Shown here: positions 46,000 to 57,322 of the stretch, in pieces
How the letters are laid out: the number at the start of each line of letters is the position of its first letter
How positions within the stretch are numbered: position 1 is the stretch's first letter
NCBI GenBank assembly: GCA_016271365.2
Contig: CM028136.1
Span: 473,492,001-473,556,000, forward strand
Origin: Neoceratodus forsteri
Taxonomy: Eukaryota > Chordata > Ceratodontiformes > Ceratodontidae
Length of the DNA stretch: 64,000 nt
Direction: 5' to 3'
Translations under genes and position numbers: made by a program
The notes under the pieces: model-generated
Databases searched by the model: none
What the model saw: only the letters and a program-made list of their open reading frames with translations
What the model was told of the DNA's origin: nothing

Positions 46000-48150
46000 A
46001 TATTGTCATTGTAGCCTCACCATCCTGACTGTGCTGTGTCTCAACTTCATCTGCACAACGGGGGCCCCAATCCCCAGTGGAAGTCTGTTTGTTTATTTAT
46101 TTTACAATCTGTGGATGGAAATTCTGTGTCAGATGCCTACCCCAGTACACAGCCCATTCTTTTAATAATGTTTTCTGAGATGGGGCCCAGTCTCTGTGTT
46201 GGCAGTCAAAATTAAGCCTTCCAGCAGAGCGGACACTGGGGAGCCTAGCCAGTGTCCCGAAATAGAATTTCACGTATACTGCAGAAAGGAAACTGTCCCA
46301 ACATCTTTTTTAATTTAAACCTGAAATTAAGAAAGCGGTGGTCATCATCATCAGCATTCCCCTCCCTCTATACTGACCCTCCACTGAGCGCCCTGCCCTC
46401 CTTACCCTATACTTACCCTCGGAGGTTGTAGGCTGTCATCTTCTGTGGACCAGACATGTCTGCACTTTTCAAAGCCACACCAAAAAGTGAAGAATTGCTT
46501 TAAAGCATATAAATCAGCTGGTTGCACTATGATACAGCTGTCCTTACTAAACCACAGCTGTGTTATATAGTTTGCATTATACACCACAGCTGTCCTTTAC
46601 TAAACCACAGATGTGTCATATAGAACAACCATCAGGTGTTGTCACTCGCTCCCCATCCACTACTGTCATTTGCACACCAGGGTCCCAATAACTGGTTGCA
46701 GTCTTTCTTTGTCTCCAAATCTTTTTTTTTTTGTGTGTAATCGACACTGGGATGGCCACCCTGGTGTTGAACACCCCTCCGAGTTGTTTTATAAGTGGTT
46801 CCTGACATCGGGGCCCATTCCCCATGTTGGCACTTACTAGATTCCCCCAGCAGTATGGACACATGTGGAGCCCACCCTAGTTTCCAGAAGAGTTACAAAA
46901 TTTGATAAATACTAGCATTGGGATGCCCAATCCCAGTGTCAGACCCCCAGCCCCTTGTTTAATTAGGTTACCAATATGGGGCCCTGAGCCCCATGTCAGA
47001 ATTAACTATATGTCCCCCAAGCAGTATGGGACACTGGGGAGCCCAACCCCAGTGTTCCAAGATACATGTAGTCGATTGTTACCTGCAAAACAAGAAAACA
47101 GTCCCCAACATCTTTTTTATTTTTTAACCTGCAAAAGAAGAAAACCATCTCCCATCATCCCAGCCATCTCCTCCCTCAATCCCAACCCCCACACTGATCA
47201 CCCACCTCCCACATCCCCTTACCCTATACTTATCTCTGGAGGTTGACCGATGTAATCTTCTTTGGACTGGGACATGTCTGCAATTTTCAAAGCCAAACCA
47301 CAAACTAGGGAATAAAGGTAAGTGCCATATAATGTATTTCAATGGGTTTTCAACTCATGTTGCTATCTTTGCCATTTTAGGTATTTTACACAAATTTTTA
47401 AAATGGGCTTTTGGGGACCCCACCTCATGAATATTGGCACTGTTATTTCGTTAATCAGTCCGGAAGGTGATTTCACAGTTGCTGCATGGAATCACCTTTC
47501 AGGACTGGTAATGAAATGACAGTGCTGGCGAAATGTCGTGGTGATTTCAAAATCCATGTTGAAAGGCGATGAATAAAAATCAAAAAAGACCATGTTATGA
47601 GCGTGCATTGAGCGGTTCCTCACGCAGGCACATAACTTTGGTAATTTACAATATTTTGACCCCAAATGTTCAACATACCCATTTTGTCACACCACCTCAT
47701 GAACAGTACAGCTGTAATTTTCACATCCTGTCCAAAACATGTTTTTGCACCTGTGGCATGGAATGGCTCAGTCACTGTTCAGAATCACCTTTCAGGACCG
47801 ATTAATGAAATGACAGTGCCAGTGTTCATCTGGTGGTGTCCCAAAAGTCCATGTTGAAAATTTGGTAAAAAAATAAAACTGGCCATGTAACAAGAATGCA
47901 TTGTGCAGTTTCTTCACAGGCACTAACTTTGGTGATTTACAATATTTTGACTTCAGATTTTCAACATACCCATTTTTCACACCACTTCATGAACAGTACA
48001 GCTGTCATTTTTACATCCTGTCCAAAACATGTTTATGCACCAATGGTGTGAAATAGTGTTTCAGCATGGATTTTCACCTGTGGAGTTTGAGGTAGAGTCA
48101 TAAGAAGAATATGTTGAATGCTTGGTGTCAAAATATTAAAAAGCAAAGAA
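46000..48150. repeat. Left arm of a large composite inverted repeat
   Basis: Blocks in order are: phrases around CCAGTGTCC with GGGGCCC (46,040-47,060); a block with CCCAACATCTTTTTTA, ACTTATCTCTGGAGGTTG and TGTCTGCAATTTTCAAAGCC (present twice, about 46,290-46,490 and 47,090-47,300); then hairpin repeat H (47,380-48,150). The same blocks occur in reverse order and orientation at 49,700-51,260. No coding gene is seen. Confidence 0.65.
47422..47540. repeat. Hairpin repeat H, copy 1
   Basis: CCTCATGAATATTGGCACTG, then AATCAGTCCGGAAGGTGATT, is mirrored by AATCACCTTTCAGGACTGGT and AATGAAATGACAGTG. The flanking phrase CATGTTGAAAATTTGGTGAA is typical of the family. Confidence 0.75.
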
Positions 48151-48174
48151 TTTATTAAGTATCATTGATAGCAG

Positions 48175-48430
48175 GGATGTCCATTGCACCTCTGGGGTAC
48201 ACATTGCCTTTACGTTCCTGTGAGCTGAGTTTAAGTGTGAATTCAGTGAGCTAGTTTACTGGGACAAAGCTGATGGGGAAGGTACATCAGCATGCAGCAC
48301 CAGTCATGGCATGGGTAAGGATGGGGCAGTGATTTGGTGCAAACAGCATGACCCGGGGTATCGAGGTGTGTGATGGGGTCTGTTGGGCCTATGCACTGTA
48401 TCATGACTGTCTCCAATATTGTATTTAGCT
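48175..48430. repeat. Dispersed repeat S, copy 1
   Basis: Shares TGAGTTTAAGTG, GAGCTAG, TTTGGTGCA and GGGCCTATGCACTG(T/A)ATCA with 60,535-60,770, in the same order. It might be a SINE or a LINE 3' end, but no RNA polymerase III boxes stand out. Confidence 0.5.
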
Positions 48431-48574
48431 CATTTTGCACAGATCCCTAAGGAACCTGTGCAAATGAGGTTACAATTCCAGGATGGTCTTCAATATTTTA
48501 TTTATCTCATTTTGCACAGATCCCAAAGGGACCTGCTCAAATGAGGATACAGTTCCACTATCACAAAAGAAGGA

Positions 48575-49055
48575 AATTAGTTACAAAAACTATGTTACTG
48601 CAAAGATTAGGGTTGTAAAATGCAAAATGTACAAAGACAGGAAACAAAAAACATTATAGATTTGGGTCTCGAGTATTGCGAACCAGTGGTGGGGTCTAAC
48701 TTGAGGCTGTCAATCCTAATGCCCCTCCCTACCCTGGATCAGATGAGTTCAAATGTTATGTCTTCATGCAGGACTCGCTGGCTACTGTGTGAAGAAAGCT
48801 CTGACACATTATATTGGCCCTACTGTATCACTATGAGGCACTAGATTGGAGCTGTAGCTTGTGCTTTGGACAGGATGCTATGGGCTGGGGAGGTGGGCAT
48901 TAGGGTTGGCAATCCCAAGTAAGACCCACCACTGATTTGTCAATGCTATGGAGACCCAAATCCCTACTGTTTTTTTCTATTTCCCGCCTGTACGCATTTG
49001 CATTTTACAACCCTAATCTCTACCTCAATGTAGTTTTTTGCAACTAATATATATA
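48575..49055. mobile_element. Foldback element, family Q, copy 1
   Basis: GATTAGGGTTGTAAAATGCA at the left pairs with TGCATTTTACAACCCTAATC at the right, and GATTTGGGTCTC with GAGACCCAAATC. CAGTGGTGGGGTCTAACTTG and CAATCCTAATGCCCC are also mirrored. Arms exceed 130 bp, the loop is about 180 bp, and there is no coding capacity. Confidence 0.8.
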
Positions 49056-49064
49056 TATATATTT

Positions 49065-49480
49065 TTTTTTTATTGCAAATACATTTTGTTAATGCATCAT
49101 TTAGGGATCATATTAAAGCAATAAAAGTATGGAAATGTGGTATGGGTTCAAACCGTAACACCTCACCTCACCCCCCACCAAACCCTACCCCCACTCCCAT
49201 CCTCCATACACCTACAGGTGTCAGTGTATACCTTAGGGTTGTTGGCTCTAACACTCCTCCATTCCATGTGTAAGGAAGCTGAGATGGTACAGTATAGGAA
49301 GAATGGGTGAACATTATACCAATGACCCCAAGGCACACCCCAACATCTGTTGGTCTGTGGAAAATGGGGCTGGAGTGGGTGGTGTGTTAGGTTGGGAACC
49401 CTAACACTGCATTTACATACTTTTTGCTTACATGAACCCTAACTGGCATTAACAAAGTTTTTGCAATGAATTTCCTTACT
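49065..49480. mobile_element. Foldback element, family Q, copy 2
   Basis: A more decayed copy: TTTTGTTAATGCATCATTTA and AAAGTATGGAAATG at the left face CATACTTTTTGCTTACATG and AACTGGCATTAACAAAG at the right. Confidence 0.55.
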
Positions 49481-50000
49481 TTTGAGACAGTATAATAGTA
49501 TTCTTTTACAGTGGGAGCACAGAGTCCTTCAGACCCTGCACTCCAATCCCTCCATAGATATGCATATTTTTAGGTGAGGAAGCTCATGGCCTGTAGAACA
49601 ACAGTGACTAAATTGTCAGCATAGCTATCTTATTACCCCACCTCATATATCCCAGTACGGAGAAATTGTGAAATGCAAGGCAAAACCTAATTATGCACAA
49701 CTGTAATGCCATTCTGCACCACAGGTATGAAAACATATTGTGGGCAGGATTTGAAAACAATTGTGACATACATGAGGTGGGGGTAATAAGAAGGCTATGT
49801 AGAAAATCTGGGGTAAAAATATTTAAAATTCCCAAAGTTACGAGCATGTGTAGTGGACTAGCAATGAATGGGCATAAGTATGGCATGTTTTCATATTTTA
49901 ACCTCAAATTTTCAACATAGTCTTCTTATGACCCCCTCATGAATCCATAGGTGAAACATTCAAAATCCATGCTGAAATGTTATTCCATGCCACAGGTGAC
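49480..50000. repeat. Composite repeat shared with 62,870-63,390
   Basis: GGTATAAT-type start, GGGAGCACAGAG, CCCTGCACT, CCATAGAT, GTAGAACAACAGTGACTAAAT, ATAGCTATCTTATTA and then an inverted hairpin-H segment occur in the same order at 62,870-63,390. The copies are direct, about 13.4 kb apart. Confidence 0.6.
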
Positions 50001-51260
50001 AAAACACATTTTGGGCAGGATTTGAAAAATGATAACTGTACTGTTCATAAGATGGTGATAAAAATGGTTATGTTGAAAATTTGGTGGCAAAATATTGAAA
50101 AGTACCAAAGTTATGCATGTGCATAGAAAATCTCAATGGATGCATGTAACTTGGGCAGTTTTAGGAATTTGTTCACTAGATTTTCTACATGGCCTTTCTG
50201 GAACCCACCTATAACACTGTCATTATCATTTTGTTAATCATCCTGAAAAGTGATTTGTGCAGCGAATGTGCATTCCATGCCACAGGTATGAAAGCACATT
50301 TCAGGAAGGATGTGAAAATGACATCTGTGCTGTTTATGAGGTAGTGTGAAAAAATGCTATGTTGAAAATCTAGGCAAAATATTGAAAGTACCAAAGTTAT
50401 GTTCATGCATTGGAAAAATTCAATGGATGTACATAACTCTAGCAGTTTTAAGGATTTTTTCACCAAATGTTCAGTGTGGAATTTTGGGACCAACCTCATG
50501 AACACTGTCATTTTGTTGATTTGGTCCCGAAAGGTGATTTCGCACAACTACCTTGAAATCACCTTCGGGTCTGAGTAATGAAACAACAGTGACAGTGTTC
50601 ATGGGGGGTCCAAAAAGCCCATGTTGAAAATATTGTGAAAAATTCTAAATATGGCTGAGACATCACCATAAGTTCAAAATGCCACTGAAAGACATTATAC
50701 GCCCTTAGCTTGATTCTTCAGTTCATGCTCTTGGCTTTGAAGAGTGCAGATGTGTCCCAGTCCACAGAAGATGAAACATGACCACCTCCAGTGGAAGTAT
50801 AGGAAGGGGGTAGGATCTTAGTAGGAGTGTCAGGATGGGAGAGGGGAAGGGAGACGATGAGGGACCATTTTCTTTTTGTCAGGAAACAAAACAAAAGATG
50901 TTGGGGACTGTTTTCTTTTTCACAGATACTGCAGGCAATGGGACACTGTGGGTGGGCTACCCAGTGTCCCATAATACTGGTAGAGGTAGGACATAACTGT
51001 GGACACTGGGGTGGGCTCCTAGGTGACCAACATTGATGGAGGAGCTAGTGCCAGCACCAGGATTGAGCACCCTGCTGTCAGCAAAGTGTAATCCAGGAGA
51101 GGGACATAATAAGGGACACTGGGAGTGGGCTCCCCAGTGTTCTACACTGCTGGGGGAGAACACACTGGGGACACTGGCAGTGGTCCACCCAGTGTCCCAC
51201 AAGGGTGGGGGTGTAATACTGAGACATGGGGATTGGGCACCCGATGTTGGCTGAGCTTTA
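49700..51260. repeat. Right arm of the large composite inverted repeat
   Basis: Holds inverted hairpin-H segments (49,710-50,490), a complete H hairpin (50,490-50,612), GGCTTTGAAGAGTGCAGATG with the GGAGGT-type block inverted (50,725-50,930), and CCAGTGTCC/GGACACTGGG phrases (50,940-51,240). Together with 46,000-48,150 it could fold into a 5.2-kb stem-loop with the family Q foldbacks in the loop. Confidence 0.6.
50490..50612. repeat. Hairpin repeat H, copy 2
   Basis: ACCTCATGAACACTGTCATT, GGTCCCGAAAGGTGATTTC and their complements GAAATCACCTTCGGGTC and CAGTGTTCATG form a near-perfect hairpin. Confidence 0.8.
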
Positions 51261-51919
51261 ACTATTTTTATACTGATACTCCTCAGCCACCTTCCCTTAG
51301 AATCAGTAAAAGGGAAAAACAGGGTTTCATTAGGTAAAATCAACAGATGTTTACCTAAACAGAACATAGAATCAGATTCTGGGGTCTGTTTGTGCAAGAG
51401 CTATTTTAGGGATTATTGCCACAAACCCTGCCCCCATACTGTCTTGCAACAGCTGGTGTTTCAGGATACTGCCACAATTTGCGGCACACACTACCATCCG
51501 CTGAAAAAACCCACATATTTAGGAACATGATCCCAAAAACTAATAACAGAATAATGTTCCTTGGGCCCCAATTAGGTAAATACAACTGTTGGTGATTACC
51601 TAGAGGTAGTATTTTTTAAAATATTTTACTTTTCCTCCTTGCTAACTGAAAAGAGATGGCAAATCTGGACACTACAAACAGCATTTACTTTAGTTTCTCA
51701 TATTGAAGTTGGTGGTTCCAGCAGCAAGTGTCTTCTGTCGGAAAGTGGATCTTTACCCCAGGACCTGTTCAGGTAAGTGAGGGTGATATGGGTATGGGGG
51801 AGCAGGGTGGTGGCTGCTGAGTGAGAGGTTGGGGTGGGGAGCCAATCGGTGAAGGACCATTTTCTTTTCATGGAGAAAAAACATTGAGAGATGGTTTCTA
51901 TATTGCAGGTTTTTAATTA
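51261..51919. other. No gene seen
   Basis: Non-coding. Near 51,850 an inverted trace GGACCATTTTCTTTTCATGG of the block at 56,226-56,245 announces the following minisatellite. Confidence 0.45.
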
Positions 51920-51945
51920 CTGGGACAGCAATTGGAAGATAGAGG

Positions 51946-52380
51946 TACCACTAGACACCAGGGAAAATTCAGAAAGATAGGAAATGGCAATCAGAGGGTG
52001 GGGAGACACTAGACACCAGGAAAATTGTAAAACATATTGGGAGGCAACCAGAGGGTGTGGGGTGCAACTAGACACCAGAGAAAATTCCAAACATATGTTC
52101 AGAGGGTGGGGTGCCACTAGACATCAGGAAAATTATGAAAGATATGGTAACAACAATTGGAGGTGGGGTATAACTAGACACCAGTAAAATAACAAATAAT
52201 TAGAGGGCAGCATGATTGGATGGTGGGGGACCCACTAGACACCAGGAGGAATTTGAAGTACTGTATTATAATATAAGAAAAATAGGGAGGGCAATCAGAG
52301 GGTGGGGCACCACTAGACACCAGGGAAAATCTTGTTAGTACAGGGATGGTGACCAAAGATGAGGGTGCCACCAGACTCAG
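51946..52380. repeat. Minisatellite, ~60-bp unit, 8 copies
   Basis: CCACTAGACACCAGGGAAAA and GGCAATCAGAGGGTGGGG recur, with the CTAGACACC word near 51,951, 52,009, 52,069, 52,117, 52,174, 52,234, 52,313 and 52,370. The minisatellite at 55,859 uses the same core. Confidence 0.85.
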
Positions 52381-52394
52381 GAAAAGAGTAACAA

Positions 52395-52690
52395 AAAATA
52401 TAATCTTAAAAAAAACACTTCACGGAATTTGTCCAACAGTTACATGCAGAATCCAACTAAGGCAGTCCCAATAAGCAAGCTCACGTATGTTGGTTGCTCT
52501 CCACAATGTAATTTTGTGGTTTCTAAATTTGAATTTGTAGGTGAAAAAATGGAAAACAAGATGGCGTCAAATGAAAAGGATTTTCCCTCACTAAAAAGGA
52601 TGTCAATATGAAAAAAATAATTTTTGTTTCATACAGCTATTTTCTGTGCTTACTGAGCATGCTCAGAACCAATATTACAAAATTAATTAA
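52395..52690. repeat. Dispersed repeat with ACTGAGCATGCTCAG, second copy
   Basis: Counterpart of 38,510-38,820; shares AGATGGCG and ACTGAGCATGCTCAG. Confidence 0.5.
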
Positions 52691-53504
52691 CTTTGGAATG
52701 GATTTATATTTTCACCAAACAAGCAAAAAGGCACATCTGTGGCCAGTCCCTTTCTACCCTGAAAATTTCAGGCCTAAATTCTAAACCATCTGTGCACTAG
52801 CCAAATTGACGGAAATCCCAGCAAAGCAATGTAAAAAATTCACTTTTTACCATCCATATCTTGGTATCTGCACATCTGACCAGAATAAAACTTGGCAAGT
52901 CAAGAGATCTACTCCATGAAACCATGCACGCACAATTTTATGCAGATTTGTTGAGTGGTTGCCAAGTTATTAAACTGCAAAAATTGTGGTTTAACAGTAA
53001 ACTGCCTTCTCAACCCTAACTGTAGTGGCACTACCATGCCTTTATAACATATTCTACCACTATATTAATGTGCTGTCAACACCTTAATAACACATTGCTA
53101 CCAACCACACACACTAACCCAAGTAACACATGTAACAAGTCCCTTGATTACCAAGTAACAAGCCCCTAATAACATATGTAAAATTCCACCTACCCGGACA
53201 CTATTACAAAACATAGGACACAGCAATAGGTGTCCAACCTAATGCATAACAAAACATGGCAAAGCCCAGCATACTCAGGAAATAATACCATCTTGTGGTT
53301 GAACATACATATATTTCAAATTTCAAGTAAATTGGTTGAATGGGGCAATGGTATTAAAGTGTAAAATTCAGCGTTTAATGTTAAAGTGCTTACTGAACCT
53401 AATATATGGACAAAACCATGCTCTCTCTCTGTCTCTCTCTACATATATATATATTATAGTGGCACAGTAGTGCCACTATAGTTAAGTTGAGAGCCATTTT
53501 AAGG
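52691..53504. repeat. Dispersed repeat R traces, no gene
   Basis: Repeat R-like text is at 52,845-52,985 and 53,295-53,400. A short (CT)n(AT)n microsatellite lies at about 53,419-53,456. The intervening DNA is AT-rich and non-coding. Confidence 0.45.
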
Positions 53505-53645
53505 TTAAAGGGTCAAACTTTGCACCTTAATAACTTTGCCACCGTTCAACAGATTTACTATGCATAGATTGGTAGATCTTGGGATCTGCCAAGTTTTGTA
53601 CCAGTCGGATATACAGCTGTGGAGTTATTAAACACCAACCAAATG
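53505..53645. repeat. Dispersed repeat R, best-matching copy
   Basis: TTTGCACCTTAATAACTTTG, CAACAGATTTACTATG and TAGATCTTGGGATCTG match copy 1 at 45,530. Confidence 0.55.
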
Positions 53646-54139
53646 TGCATTTATGCTTTTTGCAAATGCTTTGTTTTTCCTACAGGTCGTGACGGTTTGC
53701 GCGATCAGTCCAAAATCAGGAAACGTATTGGAGGGTTCCTAATGTGCCTTTTGAAGATTTCATGAAAAATATTAATGGTTCAAAAGTTAGTCAAAAACAA
53801 GCTCCCATTATAAGTCAATGGGAAAAGTTAACAAAAGTTCGAAATGTGCCAAATGCAGTTTTTACTTTCTAAATGGCCCTTTTACTGTCGCAAATCTGCC
53901 ATTTTGTTTTCAGTTGGTTATCAGAAAAATGCTTGGCATTTAAATTTGGGACCCACTAGCAGCTTAATTCTTTTGTATTTACCTAGTCAGACCATGAGGA
54001 TGCTAGGCATGTCTTTATTTGGGGTAAAACACCCAGAAATATGTTTTCAAATTTCTGGAAAAAGTACTTCAAAGTACTTTTGCATTTGTGACACTGTCAC
54101 ATGAATTTGTGAAAGCTTTGCAAAGTTCGACAGTACTTT
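53646..54139. other. No gene seen
   Basis: Moderately AT-rich, with no recognisable family. The 86-codon frame at 53,844 resembles nothing I know. Confidence 0.4.
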
Positions 54140-54540
54140 TTCCAGGCTGTGGCCGAAATGACAGCAATTCTTGCCACCTGCTGCAAAAGAATGGTTTGAT
54201 CTTTTGGGCTGAAATATGGAGAGAACGCGGCCAACATCTCACCGATGTGCCGTTCAGTATTTTGGTGAAAAAAAAATATTATAGGGGCAAAGTTATGGCA
54301 CTCCAAAACTGATGCTTTTTCCCATAGGATAATATTACGGCGTCCACAGCATTACAGGAACTTTTGCCGCCTGCTGCAAAATAACGGTTTGGTCTTTTGG
54401 GCTGAAATTTGAAGGAAGAAAGCCAACATCCCACAGACATGCCTTTTAGTGGTTTGGTGAAAAAATATTACAGAGAGGTAAAGTTATGGCACTTTGAACT
54501 TCTCTTTTTCCCATAGGATAACATTAAAATTCGCTGTGCC
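54140..54540. repeat. Tandem duplication, ~190-bp unit, two copies
   Basis: Both copies carry TTGCC(A/G)CCTGCTGCAAAA, TTTTGGGCTGAAAT, GCCAACATC, AAAGTTATGGCACT and TTTTTCCCATAGGATAA in order. Confidence 0.8.
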
Positions 54541-55094
54541 TTTCAGGGCCCGTATCTACATAAACAGTGCGAGATACAGACTTTTCTTTGGAAAATGCTT
54601 AGCCCCTAGCAGGGGCTAATTACAAAACTAGCCAGGAAAGTCATAAATCATATGACTTTTACATTTTCTTTTCCTACGTTGTACGGTTCCTGAGATATAT
54701 GCAATTTAGTATTTCAACTCCTCATTTTCTGCTCAGAGACCCATTATTATGCATACATTCTTTGTACTCACTGTCTTTCTCTATGCAGCTTTTGGGAAAA
54801 CCAGCCTGCGCATATATTATTGTTCCTTACACCTTCTGCTTGCTGGTTCCGTACCCATTTCACTTATTGTTCCTGTCTATGGCACCATGTGTGTTACCCT
54901 TTGCGTTTTCATTTGCGCTTGTGTTTGCATTATTTTAACCATTTGTGTCTACAGTACTGTTTATCTTTGTGTTTCACATTGCATCACCATCGCATCACCA
55001 TTTGCATTTAGTGGGCACCATGTTACTATGTGACAAGACATCACGTGGTGGGGCGTGGGACCCGAGCGCATTACATGCACTGTTTCTCGTTATC
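54541..55094. other. Pyrimidine/thymine-rich stretch, no credible gene
   Basis: A 94-codon plus-strand frame at 54,749-55,033 is strongly hydrophobic. Its codons follow a T-rich strand in which GTTT/CATTT words recur, and neighbouring frames are equally open, so hydrophobicity is explained by composition. Confidence 0.4.
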
Positions 55095-55465
55095 ATTCTC
55101 AAAAGAAGGAAATTAGAGGCAAAACAAACTCCATTTAATGCATTAGTTATGGTTGTTCCACAGTATTGACAAAGTGGGGAATTAGGTGCTAGGGTTGGCC
55201 CCTTGGACCCCCCGCCCACACCCCAACTGGCATCGGGGTGGGCATTGGGGTTCGGTCCTACTTCTCACCCCATTCTCCTATACCTCTGCTTCTTCACACA
55301 TCTGATGGGGTGAGAGTTAGGGCTGGCAACCCAACGCACGCTGGATGCCGGGTTGGTGTGGGCAAGGGGGCTTAAACCCTAACAATGAATTTCTACTTTT
55401 GTCACTAGCTGTGGAACAACCCTAACTAATGCATTACATGGAGTTTTTGCTCTTATATATCAGTA
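55095..55465. mobile_element. Foldback element, family Q, copy 3
   Basis: AAACTCCATTTAATGCATTA and GTTATGGTTGTTCCACAG at the left pair with CTGTGGAACAACCCTAAC and TAATGCATTACATGGAGTTT at the right. The loop is GC-rich with GCTAGGGTTGGCC and its mirror. Confidence 0.8.
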
Positions 55466-55477
55466 AGCACTTTAACA

Positions 55478-55625
55478 TTAAATGCTGACTTTTACACTTT
55501 CATACCACTGCCCCTATTCAACCAACTTATTTGAAATTTGGAAAGCACAGCATTGGTGCCTGGATCTCTGAATCCTGAAAATCTCACGGCAATCAGTTCT
55601 GTGGAGACAAAGTTACAGGGTGAAA
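55478..55625. repeat. Dispersed repeat R, further copy
   Basis: Shares TTTGAAATTTGGAAAGCACA and GGATCTCTGAATCCTG with the family. Confidence 0.45.
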
Positions 55626-55854
55626 AAACATAAGCATTACATAAATTAAGGACGGCTCATTCACAATTTGGGACTTGTAGTACAGTTTGGTCTGCACGCC
55701 CATTGGCCCATGCAGTGGACCAATTGGCAAACAGCCAACCTGTATGCTGTCAGTCGGTGGGTGGCTGGGCAGTTTGCAGGTGGGATGCTGCCATCCGCCG
55801 CTGACTGGGGGTGTGGAGTGGTGGGGACTGGTGGGGACTGCAGGGTGGGGAGGG

Positions 55855-56110
55855 GTACCACTGGACCACCAGGGTTTGTATGTGTGTGCCGTGATTGGGC
55901 GAGGGGGTTCAACTAGACCACCAGGGATTGTGAAATACTTATGCCCATGATTGGGTTGGGGAATGGTCCACTGGACCACCAGGGATTTTACTTAGCACAG
56001 CCTGCAATCGGGTGAATGGGTAAGGTCCACTGGACTACAGGATTTCATTTATATTACTACCCACAAGCAGGCAGGGGATTGGGGTCCACTGGACCAGCAG
56101 GGCTATTTTA
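55855..56110. repeat. Minisatellite, ~58-bp unit, 5 copies
   Basis: CCACTGGACCACCAGGG words lie near 55,859, 55,911, 55,968, 56,027 and 56,086. GATTGGG(T/C)GAGGGG-type text fills the rest of the unit. Same core as the minisatellite at 51,946. Confidence 0.85.
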
Positions 56111-56484
56111 ACATTCTCTCATGATTGGGTGGTGAGGAGGGGGAACTGCAGGGCACCCCAGTGTGCCTATTTTAATTTTTGCCCTGTAAAATAAAAGCTG
56201 TCCCTGATGTCTTTTATTTTTCCTGTAAAAAGAAAATGGTCCATCATTGTCTCCCAGGCCCTCTTCTCCATCCCCCGCATACCCCACCTCCATGCACCCC
56301 CATACTTACCTTTGGAGGTCCAGTGCTGTCATCTTTTCTGGACCGGGTAAACATCTGCACTCTTCAACGGCACCAACAAACTGAGAAAATCATGGTAAGC
56401 TTTATAATGGGACTCAATGGGGGGTTCAGCTTAGGTTGAAATCTTAGCCAATTTAAAATTTTGGCCCCACATTAACATGCCATT

Positions 56485-56606
56485 TTATGAACACTGGCAG
56501 TGTCATTTTGTTTCACAGTCCCAAAAGGTGATTTCGGCAATTGCTGCATGAAACTACCTTTTGGGACTGATTAATGAAATGACAGTGCCACTGTTCATGA
56601 GGTGGG
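56485..56606. repeat. Hairpin repeat H, copy 3
   Basis: ATGAACACTGGCAGTGTCAT and CAGTCCCAAAAGGTGATTTC pair with CTACCTTTTGGGACTG and ATGACAGTGCCACTGTTCAT. Confidence 0.8.
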
Positions 56607-57195
56607 TCCCAAAAATCCCATGTTGCAAATTTGGTGAAAACATTTCAAAACTGACTGCATTACAAGTGTCGTTATGCAGTTTCTACACTCTCACAAGTTC
56701 ACCATTTTTTTATATTTTCACTCCAGATTTTCAACATTGCCATTTTTTATGAACAGTATAGCTGTCATTTTCACATCCTGCCCAAAATGTGTCTTTGCAC
56801 CTGTGGCACAGAATGGTGTGGTCACCATGCAAAATCAACTTTTGGGATGAAGTACTGAAATGATAGTGCCACTGTTCATGAGATGAGTCCTAAAAGCCCA
56901 TTTTGAAAATCTGATGTCTTTATTTTTTCCTATAAAAAAAATGGTCCATCATTGTCTCCCCAGGCCCCCAACTCCATCCCCACCCTTCTGCATACCCCAG
57001 CTCCATGCACCCCCATACTTACTTTGGAGGTCCAGTGCTGTCATCTTTTCTGACCTGAAAACATCTGCACTCTTCAAGGCGACCAACAAACTGAGAAAAT
57101 CATGGTAAGCCTTATAATGGGACTCAATGGGGGGTTCAGCTTAGGTTGAAATCTCAGCCAATTTTAGGAATTTTGGCCCCACATTTTCAACATGC

Positions 57196-57322
57196 CACCT
57201 TATGAACACTGGCAGTGTCACTTTGTTTCGCAGTCCCAAAAGGTGATTTCACAGTTGCTGCATGAAACTACCTTTTGGGACTGATTAATGAAATGACAGT
57301 GCCACTGTTCATGAGGTGGGAA
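57196..57322. repeat. Hairpin repeat H, copy 4
   Basis: Near-identical to copy 3, in the second unit of the tandem duplication. Confidence 0.8.

Noticed and set aside
48575..49055. Interstitial telomere repeat
   Set aside because: TTAGGG-like words appear singly in foldback arms, not in tandem.
54749..55033. Hydrophobic 94-codon open frame that could be a membrane protein
   Set aside because: T-rich strand composition yields Phe/Leu/Val/Cys codons in any frame; no start context, family or neighbours support it.
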